Source: Marisa cornuarietis (Eukaryota; Mollusca; Gastropoda; Architaenioglossa; Ampullariidae). Taken from it: a DNA stretch of 64,000 bases. Of the stretch, positions 12,080-23,249 are shown in pieces. The notes under the pieces are model-generated. The model was not told where the DNA came from. It saw only the letters and a program-made list of their open reading frames with translations, and searched no databases. The first letter of the stretch is position 1, and every line of letters starts with the position of its first letter. The translations under genes were made by a program, and so were the position numbers. The stretch is taken from contig SMMW01000555.1 in NCBI GenBank assembly GCA_004794655.1, positions 8,701,001-8,765,000 on the forward strand. The letters run 5' to 3'.

Positions 12080-13045
12080 TTCTCTCTCTCGTGCCATTTC
12101 AGCTTCTATGGCAAAGTATTGTTTTCCCTAGCTGCATTCATCCCCTTCTTTGTATTTGGTGGCTGTTTCGGGTTTGCTTTTCTTTTTGCTCTTTAAGGCC
12201 CTCCTTTGGTCAAAAGAGATCTAGCATGTCATTCTTGAGCCATGGTTGTTTCTTATTCCGATGTCGCCCTAGAGCCTCCTGGGCTGTCGGTAGTAGCACC
12301 TCTTTGATGTTTCCAGCGGGGGTGTCTACATCGCATTCCGCCAGGTTCAGGGCGGCAAATTTAAGATGTTGACTAAGGTGAGTTTCTGACTTTGTGCAAA
12401 TTCTGGGAGTCTGATGCCCCTGTCGTTGGCGAAATTTCCCTACTGTTCCTGCCCATTGCTGGTAGGCGTCTGGGCAGGCGTTGGCGTTCTAGTGTCCGAG
12501 TACAACGAGGAAGTCTTTTTCTTTCGGAGCTGCCTTCACAACCTTATCTAGTTGTTGGTAAAACTCTTCCACTTCGTTGTCTAAATGCTTGGAAGACGGA
12601 GCGTATACTTGGACAATTGTGACATTGTGGGGCTCAGCTGAGGCACGTATGGAGATCCACCGGCTGGACACGGGTGTACAGCTGATGACGGCTCCGGCCA
12701 CCTTTATGTGCACGAGAAAGCCCACGCCGCACTCCTCCCCATTGTACCATAGTCTGTAACTGTCGTCCGCTGTTGTTTCCCCAAATCCTGTCCATCTGAC
12801 CTCCACCAGTCCCACAACCGGTACCGTTTTAGCTCGACCGTGGGTGAGTTGTTGCACTTTTTTTGAACTAGTGTAACCTGCGTACGTTCCACGTGCCAAT
12901 AGATGTTCCCTCTCTTTGCTTGATGTCTGCTTTGGCTCCTGTAGCACATTTCTCGCTGACCCCACGCTGGAGTCTGCCGATAGGAAGTGCGGTCAGTATC
13001 TATTGTGAGAGCTGGAAGGCCAGTAGAGCAATAATGATTCATCAA
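12080..13045 (-). pseudogene. RTE-type LINE relic: endonuclease domain
   Basis: On the minus strand the frame at 12965-12489 reads as an apurinic/apyrimidinic-type endonuclease of an RTE-like LINE. Recognisable blocks in order are GLVEVRWTGFGE, then EECGVGFLVHIKVAGAVISC, then PVSSRWISIRASAEPHNVTI, then VQVYAPSSKHLDNEVEEFY. It ends at VLGH followed by a stop where the family has a GDxNAKVG-like block. The start of the domain (a TWNVRTL-like block) lies in a different frame near 12890, so there is a frameshift. Downstream, a shifted frame gives NDRGIRLPEFAQSQKLTLVN. It then jumps to LKFAALNLAECDVDTPAGN and GRHRNKKQPWLKNDMLDLF, so the C-terminal endonuclease part between them has been deleted. 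No reverse transcriptase is present. Intact relatives cut target DNA and prime reverse transcription; this copy is dead. Proteins of this family are often misannotated as 'craniofacial development protein 2-like'. Confidence 0.85.
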
Positions 13046-13559
13046 TACGCTCGCTCTCCTGGGTATGCCTGCACTTCAAAATTGCTTCTGTTGCTTAAAA
13101 TGTGAACGTTTGTCTTTCTTAACAACAGAGTAGGCATAATCTAACTAGACCTACCAACAGAACCACAGTTGCTTTGCTTAAATATAACTGTAAGCTGTTA
13201 CTTAAATGTAAAACCCTCTTTTCAGCCACCCAGATTATTTAGCTTTAAGGTGTGTCTCTATGGAGTAAAAAAATTCTCGAGAGAAAACGAACGAAAAATC
13301 AGCTCATCGTAGAAATGCTGGAGAAGGGGCACTTGCACTCCTGCTTCTGGCTGCTCAGGGTTGCACAAGTGGTCGTATGTCTTTGACCATACATATCATT
13401 TTTATGTCTCTTTTACACCCTGAATTGTCTGTGCACTTTTAGATAATAATCATAGCAACAAAAAAGCATTGTAAGGCGCCTCTTCACACGTTCTAGACAT
13501 CCTACCTTCCAACCATGACATCTATTACATACTCATCCAACAAAAATTATAACAAACTA
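13046..13559. other. Spacer between two LINE relics
   Basis: AT-rich sequence with no recognisable domain. The part next to 13560 may include 3' untranslated sequence of the CR1/L2-type relic on the minus strand, but I saw no diagnostic tail. Confidence 0.4.
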
Positions 13560-15310
13560 CCTCATTTACAAGTAGTACTATTGAAGCTGTTTTTATGTTT
13601 TAAGCAAGATTTGAAGGCTTAGAGAAGATGAGTGTCTAACATTGCAGGACAAAGAATCCAGAGCTTAGTTCCATAGTGGCAAAAGGAACAGAATCTGTGT
13701 GATTTATGGACTAGAGACACGACGACTGTTACCAGGAGAACGGAGGGAGCGAGATGGAGTATATTTAAAGAGAGAAAGAGAGTGAGAGACCAGGCAAGAA
13801 AGGTAACTTGAACCTGCGCCAGTATCATGCAGGAGATGCAACCAATCTTGTAGTTGATGCGCTCAGAGACACACAGCCAGTGCAGCCTACTCATAAAAGG
13901 AGAGCAAGACTGACGGTAATGTGCCCTAAAAATAAGGCAGGCAGCAGGCTATCGAACTCTCTGAAGAGGATGAGTGGCTTCCTGACAACCAGCTAATAGT
14001 GCATTGCAGTAGTCTAATCTAGACAAAATACAAGAAGTGACAAGGAATGTAGCAGCATCTTTGGACTTTGGTGGTAAGCTGTTATTGGGACAGTGTATAA
14101 TCTATGAAGATGCCAAGCTCAGCTGGAGAACGAAGTGTCATAGAAATCGAGTTGAACCTTGAACCTTGAACCTTGACAGATTATACCAAAGTAAAAACCA
14201 AAAAAGAGTAGAGCCTTAGTTCTGTAATCTCTAAGTTTAGCATGTTGTCTGTTGTCCATGGTTTAGTGTAAGCATTGCAATCTCGAGGTGTGTTGACGGG
14301 CTTCCAAGATTGGTGCAGTTGTATTTGTTGCCAGCATAAACAAAATCATGAAAGTGCTATTAAATAAACTCCAAATACCGTTGCAAGGCGGGAAATCAAA
14401 ATATCATGGTGGATTGTGTAGCAGCTGATTTATCAAAGACAAACAGCTCATGACCATCTAAAGACGAAAGCTTTTACTGAAAATTTTAATAGAACAGTCT
14501 AAGTGCAATGATCAGCCCAATTATTGGGTCAAAGGATTGTTTTTATTTAAAGAAAGTCCTAATAACGGCAGTCTTCAGTTTTGAGGGCATTATATCAGAA
14601 GACAGGAGGCTATTATCGGAGACAGCTTCAAGATGGTTGTAGGACAGTTTAGTGGAAAGGGGATCTACCTTATACAACTTTAGGACAGTATTTCTCAGTA
14701 TCAGTGGTACAAATTCTTTAGACACAGATGTAAACTCTTTAACAGAAGATCCTGTGTGTTGCATCTTGGATGATATAGAAACAGGTAAAAACACAGGTGG
14801 AAAGCTGTTGTCAATGACCACATTCGTATCTGTGAAGAGAGCAGCAAAAATAGAAGTGCCACTGAACACTCATTTGTAGGCAGAGGAGAGGCACCCTGTT
14901 TGCCATGTAGTGAACTGGAATTCTGGAACAGTGCCTTACAAGATTTGCTGGCAAGAACACAAGCAGAGAAGAAAGCAGTTTTGCACCCTCATCTGCATTG
15001 GTAATCTAGTGTTTAAAATCCTCGAAAAATGTGAATAGTGAGTGCTGTCTTTTGCCAGAACCTCTCCACATTACTTCGTACTGAATCTTCTGTGACTTGT
15101 CTCCTAGGTGAGTGCTTGTGCAACACAGACTGTAAATAAATATAATAGTTCGCTAATATTGTGTTTACAAACTTGTTTATCAAGTCCGCTGATGCTACAG
15201 CACGATACAATGGCGCATCCATGAACGAGCTTTGGAACATTTAAATAACACTTGTATGAAACACTAACGAAATTCAAGAGTAGATATCCCTTCTCTGAAT
15301 CCACAAGAAG
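13560..15310 (-). pseudogene. CR1/L2-type LINE relic: reverse transcriptase
   Basis: Several shifted minus-strand frames together follow the order of a CR1/L2-type (Jockey superfamily) ORF2. From high to low coordinate they are as follows. At 15240-15013 there is a pre-RT segment with LQSVLHKHSPRRQVT. At 14869-14543 is the start of the RT domain, with KLYKVDPLSTKLSYNHLEAV and LLSSDIMPSKLKTAVIRTFF. Near 14450 a decayed catalytic block reads HELFVFDKSAATQSTMIF, where the family has a (L/V)DLSAAFDT-like block. Near 14030-13960 is LSRLDYCNALLAGCQEATHP. At 13894-13619 is a C-terminal region starting SRLHWLCVSERINYKIGCIS. Stops and frameshifts separate all of these, and I could not find the FADD-like catalytic box. 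No endonuclease is visible beyond 15310, so the copy is 5'-truncated or too decayed to read. Confidence 0.82.
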
Positions 15311-15314
15311 CGAT

Positions 15315-15393
15315 CTATTTTTGTCTGTATTGCTATTTTTGTCTGTATTGCTATTTTTGTCTGTATTGCTATTTTTGTCTGTATTGCTATTTT
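15315..15393. repeat. 18-bp minisatellite, ~4.4 copies
   Basis: The unit ctatttttgtctgtattg is repeated four times without change, followed by a partial fifth copy. It sits right at the upstream edge of the CR1/L2-type relic. Perfect identity between the units suggests a recent expansion. Confidence 0.95.
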
Positions 15394-16044
15394 ACATTCT
15401 ACAGCTTAGTAGAGCATAAACAAAATGTAGCTTAAAGTGAATTACTTAAAGCATGGCTAAAAGAATAAGTTTCACGATATCCAACAAAGTAAACTACTTG
15501 CTTTCATTCTACATTCTAAAAGTATTTTTCAATGGATACGTAAACGCAGGAAAAGGATTGATTTACCCTGTGTAGTTTACGAACTCTTTTACGTACAAAG
15601 AGAAAGTATGAACTTTCATGCAACCCAGACCAGGTTGGTAATTCCCGCGGGATGTGATGAAGTGGATGCACTAAGAGTTGCTTTACCCGATGACTGATGC
15701 AAAGGAACTGACATTAATTCCGCCATGACGTGTAACGAGCAATCTCGGACTCCCAACCGTCTCCTGCTCTCTTTACCCGCTCTAACCACCCTGGAGGAAT
15801 CGCTGGCAAGCGGCCCACTCTGTTCCACCCACGCCGACCGTGACAAGATTTTTTTTTTTTTTTACTGAATGGAAGGCCCTGGGCCTTGCGTTGGTTGAGA
15901 AGCTGGTCCAGACTCCAACATTGATTCGCATTTCTCTGTTTGTGTTTCTAGTGCGGCTGTTTGTATCTCACGCCCCTGGCAAGGGAAACCACGAGCATTC
16001 GCTTTTGCAGCACAGCATGACACCACAAATGATCAATAGAACGT

Positions 16045-16067
16045 TATATATATATATAGATATGTGT

Positions 16068-16111
<44 letters not shown>
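16045..16111. repeat. Compound (TA)n-(TG)n-(GA)n microsatellite
   Basis: A TA run is followed by about 14 GT units and then about 6 GA units. Confidence 0.95.
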
Positions 16112-16865
16112 CAGTAAGTGTATCAGGGTTAAAAATATTGTAATAAAAGTTCTTTTTCTTGTTTGTTGAGTGCTTTAGAGTGTGAAATGAATCTTCTAGA
16201 TAAATATAAATATGATATACTGGAGACACAACATTCCTCTGCACATAACTATACTGCATCTGCAAGGATTTGTTCCTTTTATCAGAATACTCATAAAGAT
16301 ATGCGATGGCCCATTTGATATAAATTAACCTACATCTTGCTACAGTGGAATTTTCCCACTTGTACGGGTTTCTCCGCCTGATGTTAGTTTGAAATGGACG
16401 TCTGAGGCTGCAGAAGGCAACTTTCTCTCGTTTCTCCCAGCCTGGCATCGCTGTTCGAGCCTACACTATCAGCGAATGTGTTGTTGTGATGCTTGCATGA
16501 TTTCCACACCCACAATGTACTTTAGAATCTAGTTGATTAAACACAGGTCAGTTATCTGAAACTCTAACAGGAAATGTCGACCGAATACTTTCTAGTTTGC
16601 TGTATCCATGGAGCCACAGTTTTCGTCGTACGAACTTTTAGGGAAGGCAAATAATACTAAATATAAAAAATAATAATAATAACGACGGTAACCCTCAGAG
16701 TAACAGGCGCGCCTTGAGCTTCCGCTTAGATCATCGGCGAGTATCAACTGCGCATGTGCCGAATACTTCACAGAAAACCTCATGGCACACTCATTTACAA
16801 ACACTCATTCACCTTAACGTTGCACTCACACATACATAAAAGCCCTTCAACTTTCTCTTTTAAGC

Positions 16866-16868
16866 AAA

Positions 16869-16899
<31 letters not shown>

Positions 16900-16904
16900 C
16901 ACAC
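16866..16904. repeat. A run plus (CA)n
   Basis: About 19 A's run straight into about 10 CA units. This pattern is sometimes left by the tail of a retroposed copy, but I recognise no retroposon body upstream. Confidence 0.9.
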
Positions 16905-17344
16905 GTCACACAAGTATATTACGCATAGTCACGTGCAGAGGGAATGCCTGAAACAAAACCACGAGAAGGACTTTGTCGGCATCAGGTTGACTCCTTCGAC
17001 CGTCCAGCGTCATCATGAAGGCCGCACTTATTCAGCGACATTGATGTGCGCCTGCGCAGATAATCAGCCACAAAACACGGTGAGGAGAATCTGTTTGGAT
17101 TGTAACATCCGGTGCCACGTCTTTCTTCGAACTTCTCCCTGAATCTCATATAGCAGCTCATCATCAGTTTCTATTTGGTGGTTCTTCCCCCCAACCTTCC
17201 TCAACTCACCCAAAAAACAAGGCATATTGTGCTCTTTGTTGCGGCATCTTTCTTTCTTAAAAATATATTTTCATAAAATATTTAGAAAATCGTGGAGCAA
17301 AAGAAATGATGGCATAGAATAACTTCAAAGTGGTCTGTTAGTAT

Positions 17345-17362
17345 GTATATATATATATATAT
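17345..17362. repeat. (AT)n microsatellite
   Basis: About nine AT units, followed by GTGT-rich DNA. Confidence 0.9.
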
Positions 17363-18951
17363 GTGTGCCTATGCTTATATATTTAAATGTGTGTGCGAGT
17401 GTGTGTGAATGTGCGTGTGCATGTACTTATGTATGTGTGCATGGGCAGATGCCGTGATGGATCATGGAGTCCAAGGGTAAATAGATTGACACTTTAGAAA
17501 ATCCTCCCATGAACCAAGAACAACTGAGTAAACATACAGGTACCATGAGCACCTGCACGTGCCAGCACTTGCTTCTCGTTCCAGACGCGTTGCCTAGTGT
17601 CAGAGTGACTCGCAGATTAAAAAAAAAACAAACTCGTATCCGTCTTCCTCCCACGCTTTGTCCAATCACAGCAGCTTTCTGGAGATGATTTCTAAAAAAA
17701 ATCGGTCCACCTGTGCCTCCAATTCCCGGTCTGTACTCTCTCAAGAACGGAACCGCAGCTTTCCATCTGTTTTTATCTGGATGGCGTGTTCTGAGAATAA
17801 AACAGGCAAACACGACTCAGGGAAACAGGAGAGATTCCAGGAGTGTGCCGCTTGAATGTGACTCATTTTTCAAGCCAGCAGATTATCTCAGCCTGTGTTG
17901 CTTTTCTCAGCCGTGACATAGAGCATCCCTTCGTCACTCTAAATAATGTCAATTTTCTTTTTTTTTCATGATGAATCTAAACTACAGGAACAAATCCTCA
18001 TTTTTAAAAACAAAAATAAGCCACCCAACACCTTGAAAGATTTTATTGCTACCACATTGCTGAAATCATCACTGATGTTGATTTTGTCTCCTGTTTAATT
18101 GTACTCGCACCAGCATGGGGTAGTCTTTCGGATCTGTATTGTTAAAACACAGAGGGACTGATGATGAGTTTATTTAACAAACTAAATGATAGAATATCAG
18201 AAAGAAGAGAACATGGACATTCAAACTGGTTTGCTTTAAATAAAAACTGCACCGAGGAAATGACTGGTAACAAATGTTTCTACAACTTGCTCACAAACAA
18301 TTTTTTTCCAAAAAAGGAAAAACATTTTATAAAAAAAATATATCAAACAGCAGATAAAACCTGCTTCAGAATAGAAACCTGAAACACAAGGGCTCACAAG
18401 ACATCAGAGACTGGCCGGCAAAATGACACACGACTATGTAAATGTGATGTTTGTGCTCCGTTCAGGTTTCGACAGAGAAAGGAAGTCCAAGACGGAATCA
18501 GTAATAGAAGACTTGGCCACGAAACAGAGAAATAAACATGTCAATGCATTTCCTAATTCTATTACTTCCTAAGTTACAAGCTCCGGCGAGCCGGCAGCTT
18601 GAAAGTCACATGTGCACGCACGTGACAAGGAAACTGCGACGTCATTACTCTAAAAGCCCGTTACGATTATCTTTCTGTTGGCTGATTTTCAGAACAAACA
18701 GCAGACAGAAGAAGAAGTGTTTTCTTGTTCAATATCGTGTTTCGAACAATCATATCCCGTGAAATGAAGCGCACAGTTTTACTGGACTCTGAACAACAAA
18801 CATAAAAAACCCACAAAGAACAATGGCATGAAGATAACCAAAGGGATCTTGGAAAAGGAGGTGGTAGTAAACAAAGAGAAACAATGAAAAAACAAAAAGA
18901 AAAAAGAAAGAAGAAAAAAAGGAAAAAGGAAACAAAAGAAAGAAGAAAGAA

Positions 18952-18952
<1 letters not shown>

Positions 18953-18991
<39 letters not shown>

Positions 18992-18992
18992 A
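18953..18992. repeat. (GAAA)n microsatellite
   Basis: About ten GAAA units within a longer purine-rich tract from 18890, passing into AAAC units. The long minus-strand frames over it are F/L/S-rich translations of this simple sequence, not genes. Confidence 0.93.
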
Positions 18993-19181
18993 ACAAACAA
19001 ACAAACAGAAAAGAACAAAATAAAAATATTGTGAAAATAACTGAAATAAAGAATTTACAATAACAAAGAAACACAAAACAGAAAGAAAGAAAGAAACAAA
19101 CAAACAGAAAAGACAAAATTAAAATATTGTGAAAATAACTGAAATAAAGAATTTACAATACAAAAGAAACGCAAAACAGAA
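18979..19181. repeat. ~100-bp tandem duplication
   Basis: Two adjacent copies share the same order: GAAA/AAAC lead-in, cagaaaaga(a)caaaa, aatattgtgaaaataactg, aaataaagaatttacaata, then aaagaaac(a/g)caaaacag. The period is about 99-101 bp and the copies differ by only a few bases. Confidence 0.92.
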
Positions 19182-19867
19182 AAAAATAAATATATGACTC
19201 AAAGTATTTATAATTTTGAGAGGCAGATTTAGGAAGGTAATTGATATCTGTGGTGTAAGATTGTCTTTATTCAAAAACAATTATAATTTAAAATCCCTTA
19301 GGATAAAATGTTAAGCAGCTAAATACTCAGAAAATGTGTGAAGAAGGATATACTATACTTTGTAGTAATAACAAGCAAGAAGGAAGTTTTACATTTTGAT
19401 TCATTATGATTTTAAAGGTATTCCTGCCAATTTCTTAACAAGCTGAAATATTACCAGTGCTACTGGTTTCTTAATGTGTGATCGTATACAACTTTTTCAA
19501 ATTATAGTAGATATTAGAAAACAATGAACGAAAATGTTAGTGATGTATGGATAAATATTCAGGGAATGTGCCAAAAGTCTCATTTTTATTTTTATTTTTC
19601 AGAACAAGTTTGTTAAGCATGGTTTTGCCTTGTCCATATGGTTTTGGCATGTCCACAGCATTTCACCAGATAGACAGACATAAACAGATTTGAACCGGTA
19701 GAAAGACGGACACGTGCATGACAGTTGTTGAAGTGTTCATTCCTGAAAAAAGGAGAGCTAGCCACATGGGCTTCAATGTCGTCAGCCTCTGTTTTTTTCC
19801 ATTATCTCTTGAAGACTGCCCTAGTCTGTGACTTGGCCACGAACATTCCCACCCACATGCAACGCGC
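19182..19867. other. AT-rich DNA, nothing recognised
   Basis: No frame of note apart from the start of one that runs into the CA-rich array. Confidence 0.5.
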
Positions 19868-20214
19868 GTGCACACACACACACACACCTAGCCCTTCACA
19901 TATATACACACTCCACACACACCTTCATCCCACACACAAACACACACGCTCACCACACACAGACAAACACACACACAAACACACAACCACACACACCCTA
20001 CACACATTTCTCCGACACACACAAACATCCCCTCACACACACCCCTTCACACACACACACACCCTCGCCCTTCACATATACACACACCTTCATCCCACAC
20101 ACAAACACACACGCTCACCACACACAGACAAACAAACACACACACAAACACACAACCACACACACCCTACACACACTTCTCCGACACACACAAACATCCC
20201 CTCACACACCCCTC

Positions 20215-20246
<32 letters not shown>

Positions 20247-20265
20247 ATCCCTCACACACACCCCT

Positions 20266-20306
<41 letters not shown>

Positions 20307-20455
20307 CACACAAATACACACACATTATGCACAAATCTCCACACAGACACGCACACACACATATGCACAAACACATATTCCCTTACACACACACACCGAC
20401 ACAACGCCCCCAACACACACACACAAACAAACACACACAAACACATACACATAGG
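19868..20455. repeat. CA-rich array with an internal ~176-bp duplication
   Basis: Nearly 600 bp are built from CA units mixed with CCTTCA, CTCACC and CTCCGA variants. A block starting gcccttcacata at 19891 recurs at 20067 with the same internal order (ttcatcccacacac, cgctcaccacac, ctccgacacac, aacatcccctc). This is a higher-order tandem duplication of about 176 bp. The T/H/P-rich reading frame of 291 codons across it is a by-product of the composition. Confidence 0.93.
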
Positions 20456-21990
20456 TTGCTATACGCATATAAACATACCAAACTCAGTTGAAGACAGAGG
20501 AGGGAGGGGGGTCTTCTTCATTTTGCAAGATTTTGTGGTATCATCAGCGGCACACCGTCTGACACCCGGCGTGACCTCCCCGTCTTTGTGCGAGGATTGA
20601 TTGGCCTCAGATCACTTGCTAGTTTGAAGAAAGAAGAGAAAATCGATAACTTGGCTGCTGGAGTCGTGCTTAACTGGCAGACCGCTTAGATTACACTGTC
20701 ATACATATTTATCAAACAGTGATTCCGACATAATGGGAATAACCACCACCAACATCCGCGGATTTTGTCTCTTTTTTATTTTGGAATTTTCAGAACTCCA
20801 GCATCGCCTTCAAAACAGATTTCTTCTGGCATTGCAATCATTGGCTAAGATAAATTAAAAAATTATCTTTCTCTTACTTTTTTAAAGAAATTTTTTTTGT
20901 CGTAGTCCCTGTTAAGTTCAAGACCAACAGGACGTTTGGGGGCTGGACAGAAATAGTATCTTATAGTTGGAATGGGATGAATTTAGGATGATAAATTATT
21001 CAACTCACTAAGAAGTTTGTCTTTAATTAATCGCACGCTACCCGCACACCCATGCCTAGAACCGGAAGAAGTGGTCAGGAAGGACTACCAGCGCCTCTCC
21101 TCAGATTGCAGGCTGCCAGCCGAGACAAATAAAGGCGGAAATTGTACACCGAAGCATCAAATGAATCAAAGGAGAGCAGGAAAAGACCCCACGAGTCTGG
21201 TATCCCCGTTTCCTAGCTGCCGATAAGTGTCTGGCATTCACTGCGTGAAGAAATGGTCTCATGAAAACCTGGTGGGCGACTCTCCGTGATTCAGCTCGGC
21301 GCCGCCAGGTCAGGTTGCAGCGCCCCCTTACGTCACGACTCGGCAACACCCGAGTTCGATCGCTTGTCTCATTGGAAGGCATTGCCTAGTTACCAAACTC
21401 TTGCCTGGTTTACATGACTTCGAAAAAGAAAACTTCAGAGTAGCATAGGAAACCTCAAAGTAGCACCTACCATTTTTCGTTGTTAACTGAATTTCTGCCA
21501 AAAAAAAAAATTAAATTGACTTTATTACTTTTGACTGAGCAATCAATCAATACATTTTATAATCTTAACCCTTCTAATGAGAGGACACACAAGTGTTGAA
21601 GACCACGAAACATCGAGAGATGTGACATCCAAACAGTTTATTCAATGCAATTGTTTGAGATGACAAGTGGCTTGGTTCCAAAATAACTCTTCTATAGTTG
21701 CAGACGCATGCGACGGTCAATAAACGTGGCTCATTAGTTAATAACACGACGATTGAGGATCAGTGTGCATTTCATCTCTCACCCTCTCGGCCCGAAAACT
21801 GAATGGTATTGCAGGCGCACATTGGCACATTCACAGAGAAGAGATGTGTTTAGCTTTTATTTTTAAGAGACGACGAAAATAGTCTGTCCTCAGCCGTGCA
21901 TGCCATGATGTGAGATAAAAATGTGAGATCAATATTTCTGCCAACTGGTTATTTTTGGTGGGAATATAGCAACAGGGCAAAAGCTATTTA

Positions 21991-21994
<4 letters not shown>

Positions 21995-22048
<54 letters not shown>
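21995..22048. repeat. (TG)n microsatellite
   Basis: About 27 uninterrupted TG units. Confidence 0.97.
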
Positions 22049-22052
<4 letters not shown>

Positions 22053-23211
22053 TCTTTGACCGCCCTATCCCGAATACCTTATAAAATGGACTGCAGAGAT
22101 ATATTTACTGCTCACGACGTTTTCCTTTTTCCGATTCAGCAGGCCAGAATTAAATTTCGCGAGCTTTTTATTCATATATTACTTACTAATTAATTTTGAA
22201 ATCACCGAAATCATAATTACGACATCTGGCAGAAACATTGTCATGAAATGGTCGCCGTACACATTATTATATGTCGTACTATATTAATCTAAATACAACA
22301 TTACCATATTGTATCACTTTAATGGGTGATAAAGCATGACTGCATTGTTTTACTTCGATGGGTGACATCTTCAACGAGCTACATTACATTGGCACTGAAG
22401 CTCTTTAATGTGCTGTCACCCCAAAGTGGTCACATCTGCAGGATCGCGAAGTCCATGAAGAACTTAAGCGTGAGTAGAGACTACAATCATTGCAAGCTAT
22501 TGCTTACGATCGGAATTTTCTGCGCCTCGTTCCGTTCCACAGGCCATCTTATCTCCCAGGATGAAGGCTTGTCGTCGTGGGCTCTGTAGCAAACTGTATG
22601 GCGAAATTGATTTCTGTGCAAGGAAATGTGCCGGCATTGCAGCAGTAATGACAGCTAATACAAGACACCGACCGCACAAGCCCCGATGCTGCCCTGTGGA
22701 CGATTGGTTGAGGGGAGGGAATCACAGGGTGCGGAACTGCGGAAGGTCAGACGGGGTCAGCGGTTGTGCCACGCAGACGGCATCGTGATGGTTAGCTTCC
22801 ATTTGGACACCACTTCCAGTTAGAACAGGGGCAAGCCAGAAAGAGCGAGACAGAGGGGAAAAAAGGAGGTCAAAGAACGAAAAAGTGAGAAATAAAGATA
22901 GAATATTGGGGGAGGAGAAATATATATCTAAATATAGCGAGCACGAGCACTGGACGGACGTAGTTGGTGGGATTTTGGCCAAAATCGGTTTCTGCCCTGC
23001 AGTTCTGAGATCTGTGCAATGTTGCAGGAGTGCAATAGTGCAAAGCTAAGGACGTTGGACTTGGAAGACAATGGAATTAAGTAGTCGGTGGTGACTTTGC
23101 AACTTCTTAAAGCGTAGACACTGTCTACTAGTCTACTAGACAGTTAACGATAAAAGGACCTGCAACAGCAAACTAAGCACCGAGCCAAAGAGAAGAACAG
23201 AGCTAGTGTAG

Positions 23212-23249
23212 GCGTGCGTGCGTGCGTGCGTGTGTGTGTGTGTGTGTGC
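23212..23249. repeat. (CGTG)n-(TG)n microsatellite
   Basis: About five CGTG units followed by about nine TG units. Confidence 0.93.

Larger units (their letters stand above)
15394..18944. other. No gene recognised; several microsatellites
   Basis: Contains compound arrays at 16045-16111 and 16866-16904 and an AT run at 17345-17362. The minus frame at 16448-16044 is mainly translated CA repeat. The frames at 17427-17916 occur on both strands and have no recognised motif. Confidence 0.5.

Noticed and set aside
18667..19116. Hydrophobic 149-codon minus-strand frame that could pass for a membrane protein
   Set aside because: The F/L/S run is the complement of GAAA/AAAC simple repeats, and three overlapping frames look alike.
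19725..20600. 291-codon open frame, the longest in the window
   Set aside because: It is almost entirely T/H/P codons from the CA-rich array, so composition alone keeps it open.
22561..22788. Cysteine-containing 75-codon frame as a possible secreted toxin-like peptide
   Set aside because: There is no signal peptide, the cysteines follow no known framework, and the frame overlaps another on the opposite strand.
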